Source: Clostridiales bacterium (GTDB lineage: Bacteria; Bacillota; Clostridia; Christensenellales; Aristaeellaceae). From it: a stretch of 64,000 nucleotides of DNA. The translations under genes were made by a program, and so were the position numbers. Location: the NCBI GenBank assembly GCA_004554085.1, contig SFNY01000004.1, forward strand, positions 7,246 to 71,245. Reading direction: 5' to 3'. The notes under the pieces are model-generated. The model was not told the DNA's origin. It searched no databases and was given only the letters and a program-made list of their open reading frames with translations. Below are positions 57,768 to 64,000 of this stretch, in pieces. Every line of letters starts with the position of its first letter. The first letter of the stretch is position 1.

Positions 57768-58199
57768 TTATTTCATATATTTGTCGATGGCCTGGCAGAG
57801 ATCATCGATGGCCTGCTGGTCGCCCTCCCGCGCCGCGTCGATGATGCAGTGCTTCAGGTGATCCTGCAGGATGATCTTGCCGGTGTTGTCGATGGCGCTG
57901 CGCACTGCAGCGATCTGGATCAGCACCTCGGAGCAGTCGCGGCCCTCCTCTACCATGCGCTTGACGGACTGCAGATGCCCGATGGCGCGGCTCAGGCGGT
58001 TGAGCACCGCGCGGGTGTTCTCGTGGGTGTGGCCGTGGGAATGCCCGTGCTCGTGGGTATGGTCGTGCCCCTCGCCGTCGTGGCCGTCATGGTGATGCTC
58101 GTGGCCCTTGCCGTCGTGGCTGTGGGCGATGCCGTGGGCGTGGAGGTATTCATGGTCGTGCTCCGGCATCGTGGGATCGAAAGTGTGCTCGTCGTGCAA
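57768..58199 (-). CDS. CsoR/RcnR-type metal-sensing repressor with His-rich N-terminus
   Basis: A 143-residue all-helical repressor. Cys89, His114 and Cys118 keep exactly the 25- and 4-residue spacing of the copper sensor CsoR (Cys36, His61, Cys65), in GRDCSEVLIQ and DHLKHCI. Before this core are about 60 residues packed with His and Asp, including HEYLHAHGIAHSHDGKGHEH. The start is TTG at 58199 behind GAGGTGATCCCAA. Its promoter contains the dyad TTTAC-GATA-GTAAA, a likely autoregulatory site. The neighbours (a His-rich protein and CooT) suggest nickel rather than copper; this is inference. Confidence 0.88.
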   Translation of the reverse strand: MHDEHTFDPTMPEHDHEYLHAHGIAHSHDGKGHEHHHDGHDGEGHDHTHEHGHSHGHTHENTRAVLNRLSRAIGHLQSVKRMVEEGRDCSEVLIQIAAVRSAIDNTGKIILQDHLKHCIIDAAREGDQQAIDDLCQAIDKYMK

Positions 58200-58226
58200 T
58201 TGGGATCACCTCTTTTTCCTGTTTCT

Positions 58227-58255
58227 ATTTTACGATAGTAAATCGCTTTTTGCAA
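58227..58255 (-). promoter_or_regulatory. Promoter and operator of the CsoR-type gene
   Basis: TTGCAA, 17 bp, TAAAAT on the minus strand. The palindrome TTTAC-GATA-GTAAA (58229-58242) overlaps the -10 region and is a probable binding site for the repressor itself. Confidence 0.65.
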
Positions 58256-58316
58256 GCCGTACGGGGGGATATTTTGCGCCGGCGGCGCAGACGAATTTCC
58301 GAAGGGATGGTGTACA

Positions 58317-59174
58317 ATGTGGAAGGATGAAAACGGATGCGCTCCGCTCGGCGTGTTTCTGGGATGGCTGCTGTTTCTGACGATACTGGTGGAGCTTGTG
58401 CTGCTGGCGCTGGAGCTGTGCGCCGTCGCCTACGCGGAGGATGGAAAGCTCACCTTGGGCTATGCGATCTATGCGGTGGTGGGGCTGCTCTTTTCCACGC
58501 CCGCGCCGCTGATTGCGCTGTACCTCACGCTGCGCCGTGCGGAGCGGATTTCGCTGCGCGCGTTCCTGTGGCGGGCGGTGTACACGCCGCACCCCCTGTG
58601 GGCCGCGCTGGTCACGGCTCTGTTCTGCGCCCCGGCGCTGGTCTTTGCGCTGTGCAGCGGCACGCCCAACGGCGCGGCGTGGTACATGCTGCCGCTAGGC
58701 TTTCTCGTGATGGTTCCCTTCGTGGGGATCGCCGAGGAGACGGGCTGGCGGGGCTTCTTGCAGCCCGAACTGGAGAAGCGGCTTCCGTTTCCTGTGGCGA
58801 CCTCCGTCACCGCCGCGGTCTGGTACGTCTGGCACCTGCCGCTGTGGCTCCACCCCAGCTCCAACCACTACGGCGACAGCCTGATCGGCTTTGCCATGCA
58901 GATCTTCGTCTGGTGCTTCGTTGCCGCTGCGATCTACAGGGCTACAAGGAGCAGCCTCGCCTGCGCGGCGTACCACGCGTTCATCAATGCCATCGGCGCG
59001 ATCTACGATTGGAACGCGCTGTTCGACGCCTGGCCCAAGACCGGAGGCATGCTGCTCTACAACGGGATCATGCTGGCGCTGGCCATCAGTCTGTGGCTGA
59101 TCTGCGATTTCCGGGAGAAGCGCGGTTTTTCTGCAAAGTGGCGTTTGAATTCCTCCGCTTCGGTTGAAGGATGA
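58317..59174 (+). CDS. CPBP-family intramembrane glutamic protease
   Basis: A 285-residue membrane protein with about eight helices and the three motifs of CPBP (Abi/CaaX-like) proteases: EETGWRGFL, WYVWHLPLWLH and YHAFINAIGAI. Members process small exported peptides or handle proteins in the membrane. The ATG at 58317 follows GAAGGGATGGTGTACA. It lies divergently from the CsoR-type gene, and a consensus promoter for the next gene lies behind it. A link to metal handling is possible but only by position. Confidence 0.93.
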   Translation: MWKDENGCAPLGVFLGWLLFLTILVELVLLALELCAVAYAEDGKLTLGYAIYAVVGLLFSTPAPLIALYLTLRRAERISLRAFLWRAVYTPHPLWAALVTALFCAPALVFALCSGTPNGAAWYMLPLGFLVMVPFVGIAEETGWRGFLQPELEKRLPFPVATSVTAAVWYVWHLPLWLHPSSNHYGDSLIGFAMQIFVWCFVAAAIYRATRSSLACAAYHAFINAIGAIYDWNALFDAWPKTGGMLLYNGIMLALAISLWLICDFREKRGFSAKWRLNSSASVEG

Positions 59175-59190
59175 AATGTGGACTGCTTTT

Positions 59191-59219
59191 TTGACAAATG
59201 CAGCCGCATGCGGTATAAT
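59191..59219 (+). promoter_or_regulatory. Consensus promoter with palindromic spacer
   Basis: TTGACA, 17 bp, TATAAT: a perfect sigma-A promoter. The spacer contains CCGCATGCGG (59204-59213), a 10-bp palindrome that could be an operator. Confidence 0.85.
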
Positions 59220-59275
59220 TATAAGAGGATCAACAAACGCTGATTTAAACCATTCGCTTCAAGGAGATATGCAAT

Positions 59276-59710
59276 ATGAATCAGAACGAGCACGAATATA
59301 TGCACGCCCACGGAATTCCCCACAGCCATGACGGCGAGGGCCACGAGCACCATCACGATCATGAGCATCCCCACGATCATGATCACCATCACGACCATGA
59401 GCATCCCCACGATCACGGCCATCATCACGACCATCCCCATCCCCATGACCACGAGCATCCCCACTGCGACAAGGGCGCGTGCGGCGATTGCGCGGGTTGC
59501 GGCGACGTGGATCCCAAGACCGAGCTGATCGCGCTGATGAAGTACATGGTGGGCCACAACGCCGCCCACGCAAACGAGCTGGCCCAGCTGGCCGGAAAGC
59601 TTCAGGACATGGGCGAAAACGTCGCCTACGAGCAGGTGATGCAGGCCGTGTCCGACTTTGAGAAGGGCAACATGCGCCTGTCCACGGTGCTGGCGGCGCT
59701 GAATGCCTGA
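59276..59710 (+). CDS. His/Cys-rich putative metal-storage protein
   Basis: A 144-residue protein. Residues 1-63 are about half His, in HDHEHPHDH-type repeats. Four Cys follow (64, 69, 72 and 75), and then a helical C-terminal domain (about 80-144: LIALMKYMVGHNAAHANELA). The start HEYMHAHGIPHSHDGEGHEH matches the N-terminal module of the CsoR-type repressor encoded 1.1 kb away. The gene follows a perfect promoter and leads into cooT and the CODH/ACS genes. It is best explained as a nickel reservoir or chaperone; zinc or cobalt binding is an alternative. Confidence 0.88.
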   Translation: MNQNEHEYMHAHGIPHSHDGEGHEHHHDHEHPHDHDHHHDHEHPHDHGHHHDHPHPHDHEHPHCDKGACGDCAGCGDVDPKTELIALMKYMVGHNAAHANELAQLAGKLQDMGENVAYEQVMQAVSDFEKGNMRLSTVLAALNA

Positions 59711-59725
59711 ATGGAGGGATGAAGA

Positions 59726-59920
59726 ATGTGCCTGTCCACGGTTTACAAAAATGAAAAGACCCCTGAAAACGAGATTCTGAAGAATGTGATGACCATCACC
59801 TGCGAAAACGGCTTTGTGACGCTGACGGACATCCTGGGCCGCGAGGCTGTGGTGGAGGGCGAGCTGCTCCGCGCGGATCTCACCGGCGGCACTGTGGTGC
59901 TCCGGACGAAGGCGAGCTGA
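59726..59920 (+). CDS. cooT: CooT-family nickel-binding protein
   Basis: A 64-residue protein with the CooT pattern: MCLSTVY at the very N-terminus, where Cys2 is the nickel-binding residue, and a small beta-barrel with VTLTDILGREAVVEGELLRA. CooT takes part in nickel delivery to carbon monoxide dehydrogenase. It starts 15 bp after the His-rich gene stop, so both are on one transcript. CODH/ACS genes follow within 2 kb. Confidence 0.92.
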   Translation: MCLSTVYKNEKTPENEILKNVMTITCENGFVTLTDILGREAVVEGELLRADLTGGTVVLRTKAS

Positions 59921-59926
59921 TTCTTT

Positions 59927-59960
59927 GCCGGTACCCGTGCATGCCGCGGGGCCGGCTTTT
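59927..59960 (+). terminator. Hairpin with T-run between cooT and the next gene
   Basis: GCCGG pairs with CCGGC over an internal loop that can pair partly (CCCG with CGGG), followed by TTTT. It may limit read-through from the His-rich/cooT unit. Confidence 0.5.
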
Positions 59961-59986
59961 CAATTGTGCGGAGGAGGTGGAAAACC

Positions 59987-60217
59987 ATGGCGCTATACGA
60001 GGTGGTGCGCGAGATTGAAAACAGCTGCTCGCGCAATCAGATGCGGGACGTGTTCTTCGATGAGATTGAGACGGACGATCCCCTGGAGGCGGTGCGCAGC
60101 CTGCTGAAGGACGAGACGGATCCGGTGCTGACCGTGCAGGAGCACGACGGCGAGAGTCTGACGGTGTACGCGGAGGCCTCCGGAATGACCCAGCGCTTCC
60201 TTTTCACCAGAATTTGA
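59987..60217 (+). CDS. Small protein of unknown function in CODH/ACS neighbourhood
   Basis: A 76-residue acidic protein (MALYEVVREIENSCSRNQMR, later LEAVRSLLKDETDPVLTVQE). Predicted alpha in the first half and beta in the second, one Cys, no signal peptide and no known motif. The start has an excellent ribosome binding site (GAGGAGGTGGAAAACC). It lies between cooT and metF. A role in one-carbon or nickel metabolism is only suggested by position. I do not recognise the family. Confidence 0.8.
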   Translation: MALYEVVREIENSCSRNQMRDVFFDEIETDDPLEAVRSLLKDETDPVLTVQEHDGESLTVYAEASGMTQRFLFTRI

Positions 60218-60248
60218 CGAAAAGAAGTGCTAATTCTGGGTGAATCCC

Positions 60249-60290
60249 TTGCAAGATATTGACTTTTGTGCTAAGATTAAAGGGTATAAT
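60249..60290 (+). promoter_or_regulatory. Promoter region of the metF-cooC-acsDC operon
   Basis: TTGCAA (60249-60254), 17 bp, TAAGAT. A second -10 like TATAAT lies at 60285-60290, 20 bp after TTGACT. Tandem starts are possible. Confidence 0.5.
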
Positions 60291-60345
60291 AAGCTGACCA
60301 TGGGTCTGCTCGTCTATACATCACAGTATGAGGAGGAAACAACAA

Positions 60346-61212
60346 ATGACTGTTCCCGAGATTTTGGAAGAGCGCTCTGCTTTTTCGTTTGAGGTATTTC
60401 CGCCGAAGACGGATGTTGGAATGGAAAAGCTCTGCGGTGAGGGCGGCGTGCTGGATCATCTCTACGAGCTGCGTCCGGACTACATCTCCTGCACTTACGG
60501 CGCGGGCGGAACCAACGTCGGCAAGAACCTCGAGGTTCTGGACAAGATCAAGAAGGACGGCAAGGCCATTCCGGTGACCCACTTCACCTGCATCGCCAAC
60601 ACCAAGGAAGGCATCAAGGAGCAGCTGGAGAACTATCTGGCCCACGGCATCGACCACATGCTGGCCCTGCGCGGCGATATTCCCTTCGGCTGGACCGGAA
60701 CCAACGGCGATCTGCACTACGCCACCGAGCTGGTCTCCTTCGTGCGCAAGGAGTTCGGCGACAAGTTCTCCATCGCGGTCGCGGGCTCTCCCGAGGGCCA
60801 CATCGCCTGCCGCAGCCTGGATGCGGACGTCTCCTTCCTGAAGCAGAAGCAGGATGAGGGCGCCGACTACATCATGACCCAGCTGTGCTGGGACATGGAC
60901 GCCTTCCGTCGCTGGATGGACAAGATTCGCGGCGCAGGCATCTGGATGCCCGTGGACGTTGGCATCATGCCCGTGCTGGACGCGGCGGCCACCATCAACA
61001 TGGCCCTGTCCCGCAACGGCTGCGTGATGGACCGCAAGCTCTGCGAGATCATCTCCAAGAACTGGATCTTCCCGAACCCCTTCGCGCCGAACGAGTCCGA
61101 GGAGTCCATCGCCGCCAAGAAGGCTTCCTTCAAGGAGGCGGGCATGGAGTACACCATCCGCATGATCGACGAGTACCGCACCTGGGAAGCCGGCATCAAG
61201 GACATCGTCTGA
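60346..61212 (+). CDS. metF: 5,10-methylenetetrahydrofolate reductase
   Basis: A 288-residue FAD enzyme (TIM barrel) that reduces methylene-THF to methyl-THF, the last step of the methyl branch of the Wood-Ljungdahl pathway. Family parts are FSFEVFPPKTDVGMEKLC, DYISCTYGAGGTNVGKNLEV, HMLALRGDIPFGW and SIAVAGSPEGH. The start at 60346 follows AGGAGGAAACAACA. Many acetogens have a MetV partner next to MetF; none is seen here. It is followed by cooC, acsD and acsC. Confidence 0.96.
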   Translation: MTVPEILEERSAFSFEVFPPKTDVGMEKLCGEGGVLDHLYELRPDYISCTYGAGGTNVGKNLEVLDKIKKDGKAIPVTHFTCIANTKEGIKEQLENYLAHGIDHMLALRGDIPFGWTGTNGDLHYATELVSFVRKEFGDKFSIAVAGSPEGHIACRSLDADVSFLKQKQDEGADYIMTQLCWDMDAFRRWMDKIRGAGIWMPVDVGIMPVLDAAATINMALSRNGCVMDRKLCEIISKNWIFPNPFAPNESEESIAAKKASFKEAGMEYTIRMIDEYRTWEAGIKDIV

Positions 61213-61273
61213 GAAAGAAAATCATTCCATCCGGCGGCGCAGGCTGCCGGGTGGGAGCATCGGGAGCTAGGAT

Positions 61274-62044
61274 ATGACACACACCATTGCTGTTGCCGGA
61301 AAGGGCGGCGTTGGAAAGACGACCACCTGCGGCATGTTGATCGAATACCTTTGCAGCCAGCAGAAGGGCCCCATTCTGGTGGTCGACGCGGATGCAAATT
61401 CCAATCTGAACGAGGTGCTGGGCGTGGAGGTGGAAACCACGCTGGGCGATATCCGCGAGGAGATGGCCCGGGCTGAGCTGATGAAGAACAGCCCCATCCC
61501 GAAGAACATGACAAAGGCGGACTACGCCGAGATGAAGTTTTCCTCCGCGCTGATCGAGGAGGACGACTTTGACATGCTCGTGATGGGCCGTACCCAGGGC
61601 AAGGGCTGCTACTGCTACGTCAACGGCGTTCTCAAGGCCCAGATGGACAAGTATTACGGCAACTACCGGTACATGGTGATCGACAACGAAGCGGGTCTGG
61701 AGCACATCAGCCGCGGCGTGCTGCCGCATGTGGACACGCTTCTGCTCATCAGCGACTGCTCCCGCCGGGGAATTCAGGCCGTTGCCCGCATCGCCGAGAT
61801 GGTCAGGGACCTGGAGCTCAAGCCCGGAACCATGAAGCTGATCGTCAACCGCGCGCCCGGCGGCGTGCTGAACGCCGCGGTTCTCGAGGAAATTGAAAAG
61901 CACGGCCTGGATTTGGTCGGCGTTCTCCCGCAGGACGAAACCGTCTACGAGTACGACTGCGAGGGCAAGCCCAGCGCCAAGGTCCCGGAGGACAACCCGG
62001 TCAAGGTCGCGCTTCGCTCAATTGTGGAAAAACTGGACCTGTAA
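61274..62044 (+). CDS. cooC: CODH/ACS nickel-insertion ATPase (CooC/AcsF type)
   Basis: A 256-residue MinD-like ATPase for maturation of nickel enzymes. It has a deviant Walker A GKGGVGKTT (9-17), an acidic VVDADANSNL switch, and a CxC motif with Cys112 and Cys114 (GCYCYVNGVL). This is the same position as the metal-binding pair of C. hydrogenoformans CooC1. It continues VIDNEAGLEHISRGVLPHVD. It lies in the metF-acsD-acsC operon and should load nickel into CODH or ACS with help of CooT and the His-rich protein. Confidence 0.95.
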   Translation: MTHTIAVAGKGGVGKTTTCGMLIEYLCSQQKGPILVVDADANSNLNEVLGVEVETTLGDIREEMARAELMKNSPIPKNMTKADYAEMKFSSALIEEDDFDMLVMGRTQGKGCYCYVNGVLKAQMDKYYGNYRYMVIDNEAGLEHISRGVLPHVDTLLLISDCSRRGIQAVARIAEMVRDLELKPGTMKLIVNRAPGGVLNAAVLEEIEKHGLDLVGVLPQDETVYEYDCEGKPSAKVPEDNPVKVALRSIVEKLDL

Positions 62045-62069
62045 ACTAAGAACTTAGGGGGATACGATT

Positions 62070-63014
62070 ATGGCTTTTAATCCGAAGAAGCAGGCATACA
62101 ACGCTTCCATCAATGCCGTGACGCTCGGCATCGGTGAGAAGAGCATTGTGGTCGGCGGCGAGAACGTTCTTCCGTTCTACACCTTCGACGCACCGATCGC
62201 CAACAGCCCGAAGATCGCTCTGGAGATCTCCGACAAGGGCGTTGCTTCCCTTCAGACCGCCGGCATGAAGGCCGCGTTCGAGGGCTGCGCCACCGTCGCC
62301 GACATGGCAAAGAAGGCCGAGGAGATCGAAGGCGTCTCCGCAATCTGCCTGCATTTTGAGAGCGCAGATCCCAACGGCGAGAACAAGCCCGTTGAGGAGT
62401 GCGTGGCAATGGCAAAGGAAGTTGCCGATGCAACCGCCCTGCCGATCATCATCATGGGATGCAAGAACATCGAGAAGGACGCCGAGATCTTCTCCAAGTG
62501 CTCCGAGGCGCTGCAGGGCAAGAACATCGTCGTGCTCTCCGCCCGTGAGGAAGACTACAAGACCGTCGGCGCCTCCGCCGGCATGGCCTACAACCAGAAG
62601 GTTGGCGCTGAGTCTGCCGTGGACATCAACCTGGCCAAGCAGCTCAACGTGCTCCTGTCCCAGCTGGGCGTACCCGCGCAGAGCATCCTGATGAACCTGG
62701 GCTCCTCCTGCGCCGGCTACGGCTACGAGTACCTCTCCTCCACCCTCGACCGCGTGAAGGCCGCTGCGCTGGCGCAAAACGACGCCCAGCTGCAGATGCC
62801 CATCGTGACGCCCATCTCCACCGAGACCTGGAACGTCAAGGAAGCAATGCTCTCCGAAGAGGAAGCTCCGGAATGGGGCAACGTCGAAGAGCGCGGCATC
62901 GAAATGGAAATCACGACCGCTGCCGCCTGCCTGACCAGCGGCACCGACGTGGTGATCATGAAGCATCCTGCCGCAATCAAGACGATTGCGCAGTTCATCG
63001 ACAGCCTGATGTAA
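62070..63014 (+). CDS. acsD: Acetyl-CoA synthase corrinoid iron-sulfur protein, small subunit (delta)
   Basis: A 314-residue TIM-barrel protein, small subunit of the corrinoid iron-sulfur protein. It carries the methyl group between methyltransferase and acetyl-CoA synthase. Family segments are SIVVGGENVLPFYTFDAPIA, ADMAKKAEEIEGVSAICLHF, MNLGSSCAGYGYEYLSSTLD and the terminal ALTSGTDVV-like CLTSGTDVVIMKHPAAIKTI. It is 25 bp after cooC and 23 bp before acsC. Methanogen homologues are CdhD. Confidence 0.96.
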   Translation: MAFNPKKQAYNASINAVTLGIGEKSIVVGGENVLPFYTFDAPIANSPKIALEISDKGVASLQTAGMKAAFEGCATVADMAKKAEEIEGVSAICLHFESADPNGENKPVEECVAMAKEVADATALPIIIMGCKNIEKDAEIFSKCSEALQGKNIVVLSAREEDYKTVGASAGMAYNQKVGAESAVDINLAKQLNVLLSQLGVPAQSILMNLGSSCAGYGYEYLSSTLDRVKAAALAQNDAQLQMPIVTPISTETWNVKEAMLSEEEAPEWGNVEERGIEMEITTAAACLTSGTDVVIMKHPAAIKTIAQFIDSLM

Positions 63015-63037
63015 GCTGGGAAGGGAGAGAAACACAA

Positions 63038-64000
63038 TGGCACTCAAAGGTCTTGATATTTTTAAGCTGACTCCGAAAAAGAACTGCAAGGAATGCGGCA
63101 GCCCCACCTGCATGGCGTTCGCAATGAAGGTCGCCCAGGGCGCAGTCACCATCGACAAGTGCCCCTACATGTCCGATGACGCGCTGGCCACCCTGTCCGA
63201 GGCCACCGCTCCCCTGATGAAGACCATCGAGGTCGGCACCGGCGCCAATGCCCACAAGCTGGGCGGCGAAACCGTGCTGTTCCGTCACGAGAAGACCCTG
63301 GTCAACAAGAACCTCTACGCCGCCACCCTGTGCTCCTGCATGAGCGCTGAGGAAGTGGATGCCGCCATCGCCGCCGTCAAGAAGGTGGACTACGAGCGCA
63401 TCGGCGAGCGCGAGTTCGTGGAGTTCCTGTTCCTGAACTACGCCGGCAACGGCGCGGACAAGTACGTCGAGCTGGTCAAGAAGGCCGCCGAGGCGGACCG
63501 CGCGCTGATCCTGAACTGCACCGACGCAGAGGCCGCCAAGGCTGCCCTGGAAGTGTGCAAGGCGGGCAAGCCCATCCTCAACGGCGCCAACAAGGCCAAT
63601 GCCGCTGAGATGAGTGCTATCGCCACCGCTGCGGGCGTGACCCTGGGCGTTGGTGCCGAGAGCGTCGAGGAGCTGTATGACACCGTCAAGGCTCTGGAAG
63701 CCGCCGGCAACAAGAACCTGGTTCTGGACGTCACCGGCAAGGACGCCAAGGAAACCCTGAAGAACGCGGTTCTGGTGCGCCGCACCGCTCTGAAGGACGG
63801 CGACCGCTCCTTCGGCTATCCCTCCATCGTGAATATCAACAAGCTGGCTGACGGCGACCTGCACATGCAGACCGCCCTGGCCGCCATGTTCACCGTGCGC
63901 TACGGCTCCATCCTGGTGATGGGCATTCCGGGCTATGCCGAGGCTCTGGCTCTGTATGGCCTGCGTCAGAACATCTACACCGATCCGCAGAAGCCCATGA
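63038..64000 (+). CDS. acsC: Acetyl-CoA synthase corrinoid iron-sulfur protein, large subunit (gamma), 5' part
   Basis: 321 residues are visible; the frame is open at the right edge, and the family is about 445 long. The N-terminal [4Fe-4S] motif has Cys17, Cys20, Cys25 and Cys42 (KNCKECGSPTCMAF and IDKCPYMS). It is followed by the TIM barrel (ETVLFRHEKTLVNKNLYAAT; RSFGYPSIVNINKLADG). The cobamide-binding end lies beyond the window. The start follows GGGAAGGGAGAGAAACACA. It pairs with AcsD to form the methyl carrier of the Wood-Ljungdahl pathway; acsA/acsB are expected nearby. Confidence 0.97.

Noticed and set aside
59340..59470. Tandem short repeats that might look like a CRISPR or microsatellite
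   Set aside because: They encode the His-Asp-His-Glu repeats of the metal-binding protein, stay in frame and have no spacers.

Overview
The window is a GC-rich (about 60%) chromosomal stretch from what looks like a strictly anaerobic, gut-type Clostridia-like member of the Bacillota. Pointers are the T-box leader on serS, a THF riboswitch on a folT-type ECF transporter, YesN/YesM-type signalling, PadR-DUF1700-DUF4097 and CrtO-like genes, NfnAB-like genes, and Wood-Ljungdahl genes (metF, cooC, acsD, acsC). Species cannot be fixed from sequence alone. No rRNA, tRNA, CRISPR array, insertion sequence or prophage was seen. Coding density is very high, and most long antisense frames are shadows of GC-rich genes.

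Layout. (1) 1-7.8 kb: carbohydrate uptake and breakdown: the end of a CUT2 sugar ABC transporter (ATPase, permease), a GH88/GH105-type unsaturated glycuronyl hydrolase, a LacI regulator, an aldo/keto reductase, an SMP-30-type lactonase, a zinc alcohol dehydrogenase and an unknown glycan-binding-like protein. (2) 7.9-15 kb: two translationally coupled LysR regulators divergent from an aromatic-acid operon: HSL-type esterase, UbiD-type decarboxylase, UbiX flavin prenyltransferase, LpdD-like chaperone and a tannase-like esterase. This resembles the gallotannin to gallate to pyrogallol route. (3) 15-24.4 kb: a large secreted protein of unknown function, a YesN-type response regulator, a sensor-less YesM-type kinase, an RbsA-like protein that has lost its ATPase motifs, and a complete CUT2 transporter. 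The pseudo-ATPase next to a kinase with no sensor domain suggests an unusual transport-coupled signalling system. (4) 24.6-30.5 kb: LysR, BrnQ, serS with its T-box, and an ECF sigma/DUF4179 pair.

(5) 30.5-42.7 kb: an FtsX-type ABC exporter with a very long coiled coil, a single-chain fusion of 4-alpha-glucanotransferase and alpha-glucan phosphorylase, a HAD phosphatase, an array of consecutive hairpins in a gene-free 330-bp stretch, a glycolipid glycosyltransferase overlapping a CrtO-like acyltransferase, and a cytidylate-kinase-like protein. (6) 42.8-53.1 kb: SbcD-SbcC, a D-aminoacylase-type amidohydrolase, a HEAT-like protein, NfnB/NfnA-like electron-bifurcation subunits (the NfnA gene has lost its [2Fe-2S] segment through a frameshifting deletion), FolC and a class II aldolase. 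(7) 53.2-57.7 kb: THF riboswitch and FolT with an extra C-terminal domain, PadR-DUF1700-DUF4097, and a secreted beta-helix-like protein.

(8) 57.8-64 kb: a likely nickel-handling block (His-rich CsoR-type repressor, CPBP protease, His/Cys-rich protein, CooT) running into Wood-Ljungdahl genes (metF, cooC, acsD, acsC cut by the window end). The repressor and the His-rich protein share the same N-terminal HAHGI-x-HSHDG module. CODH/ACS needs nickel, so storage, sensing and insertion of the metal appear to be encoded beside the enzyme genes. The folate genes fit a folate-dependent one-carbon metabolism.
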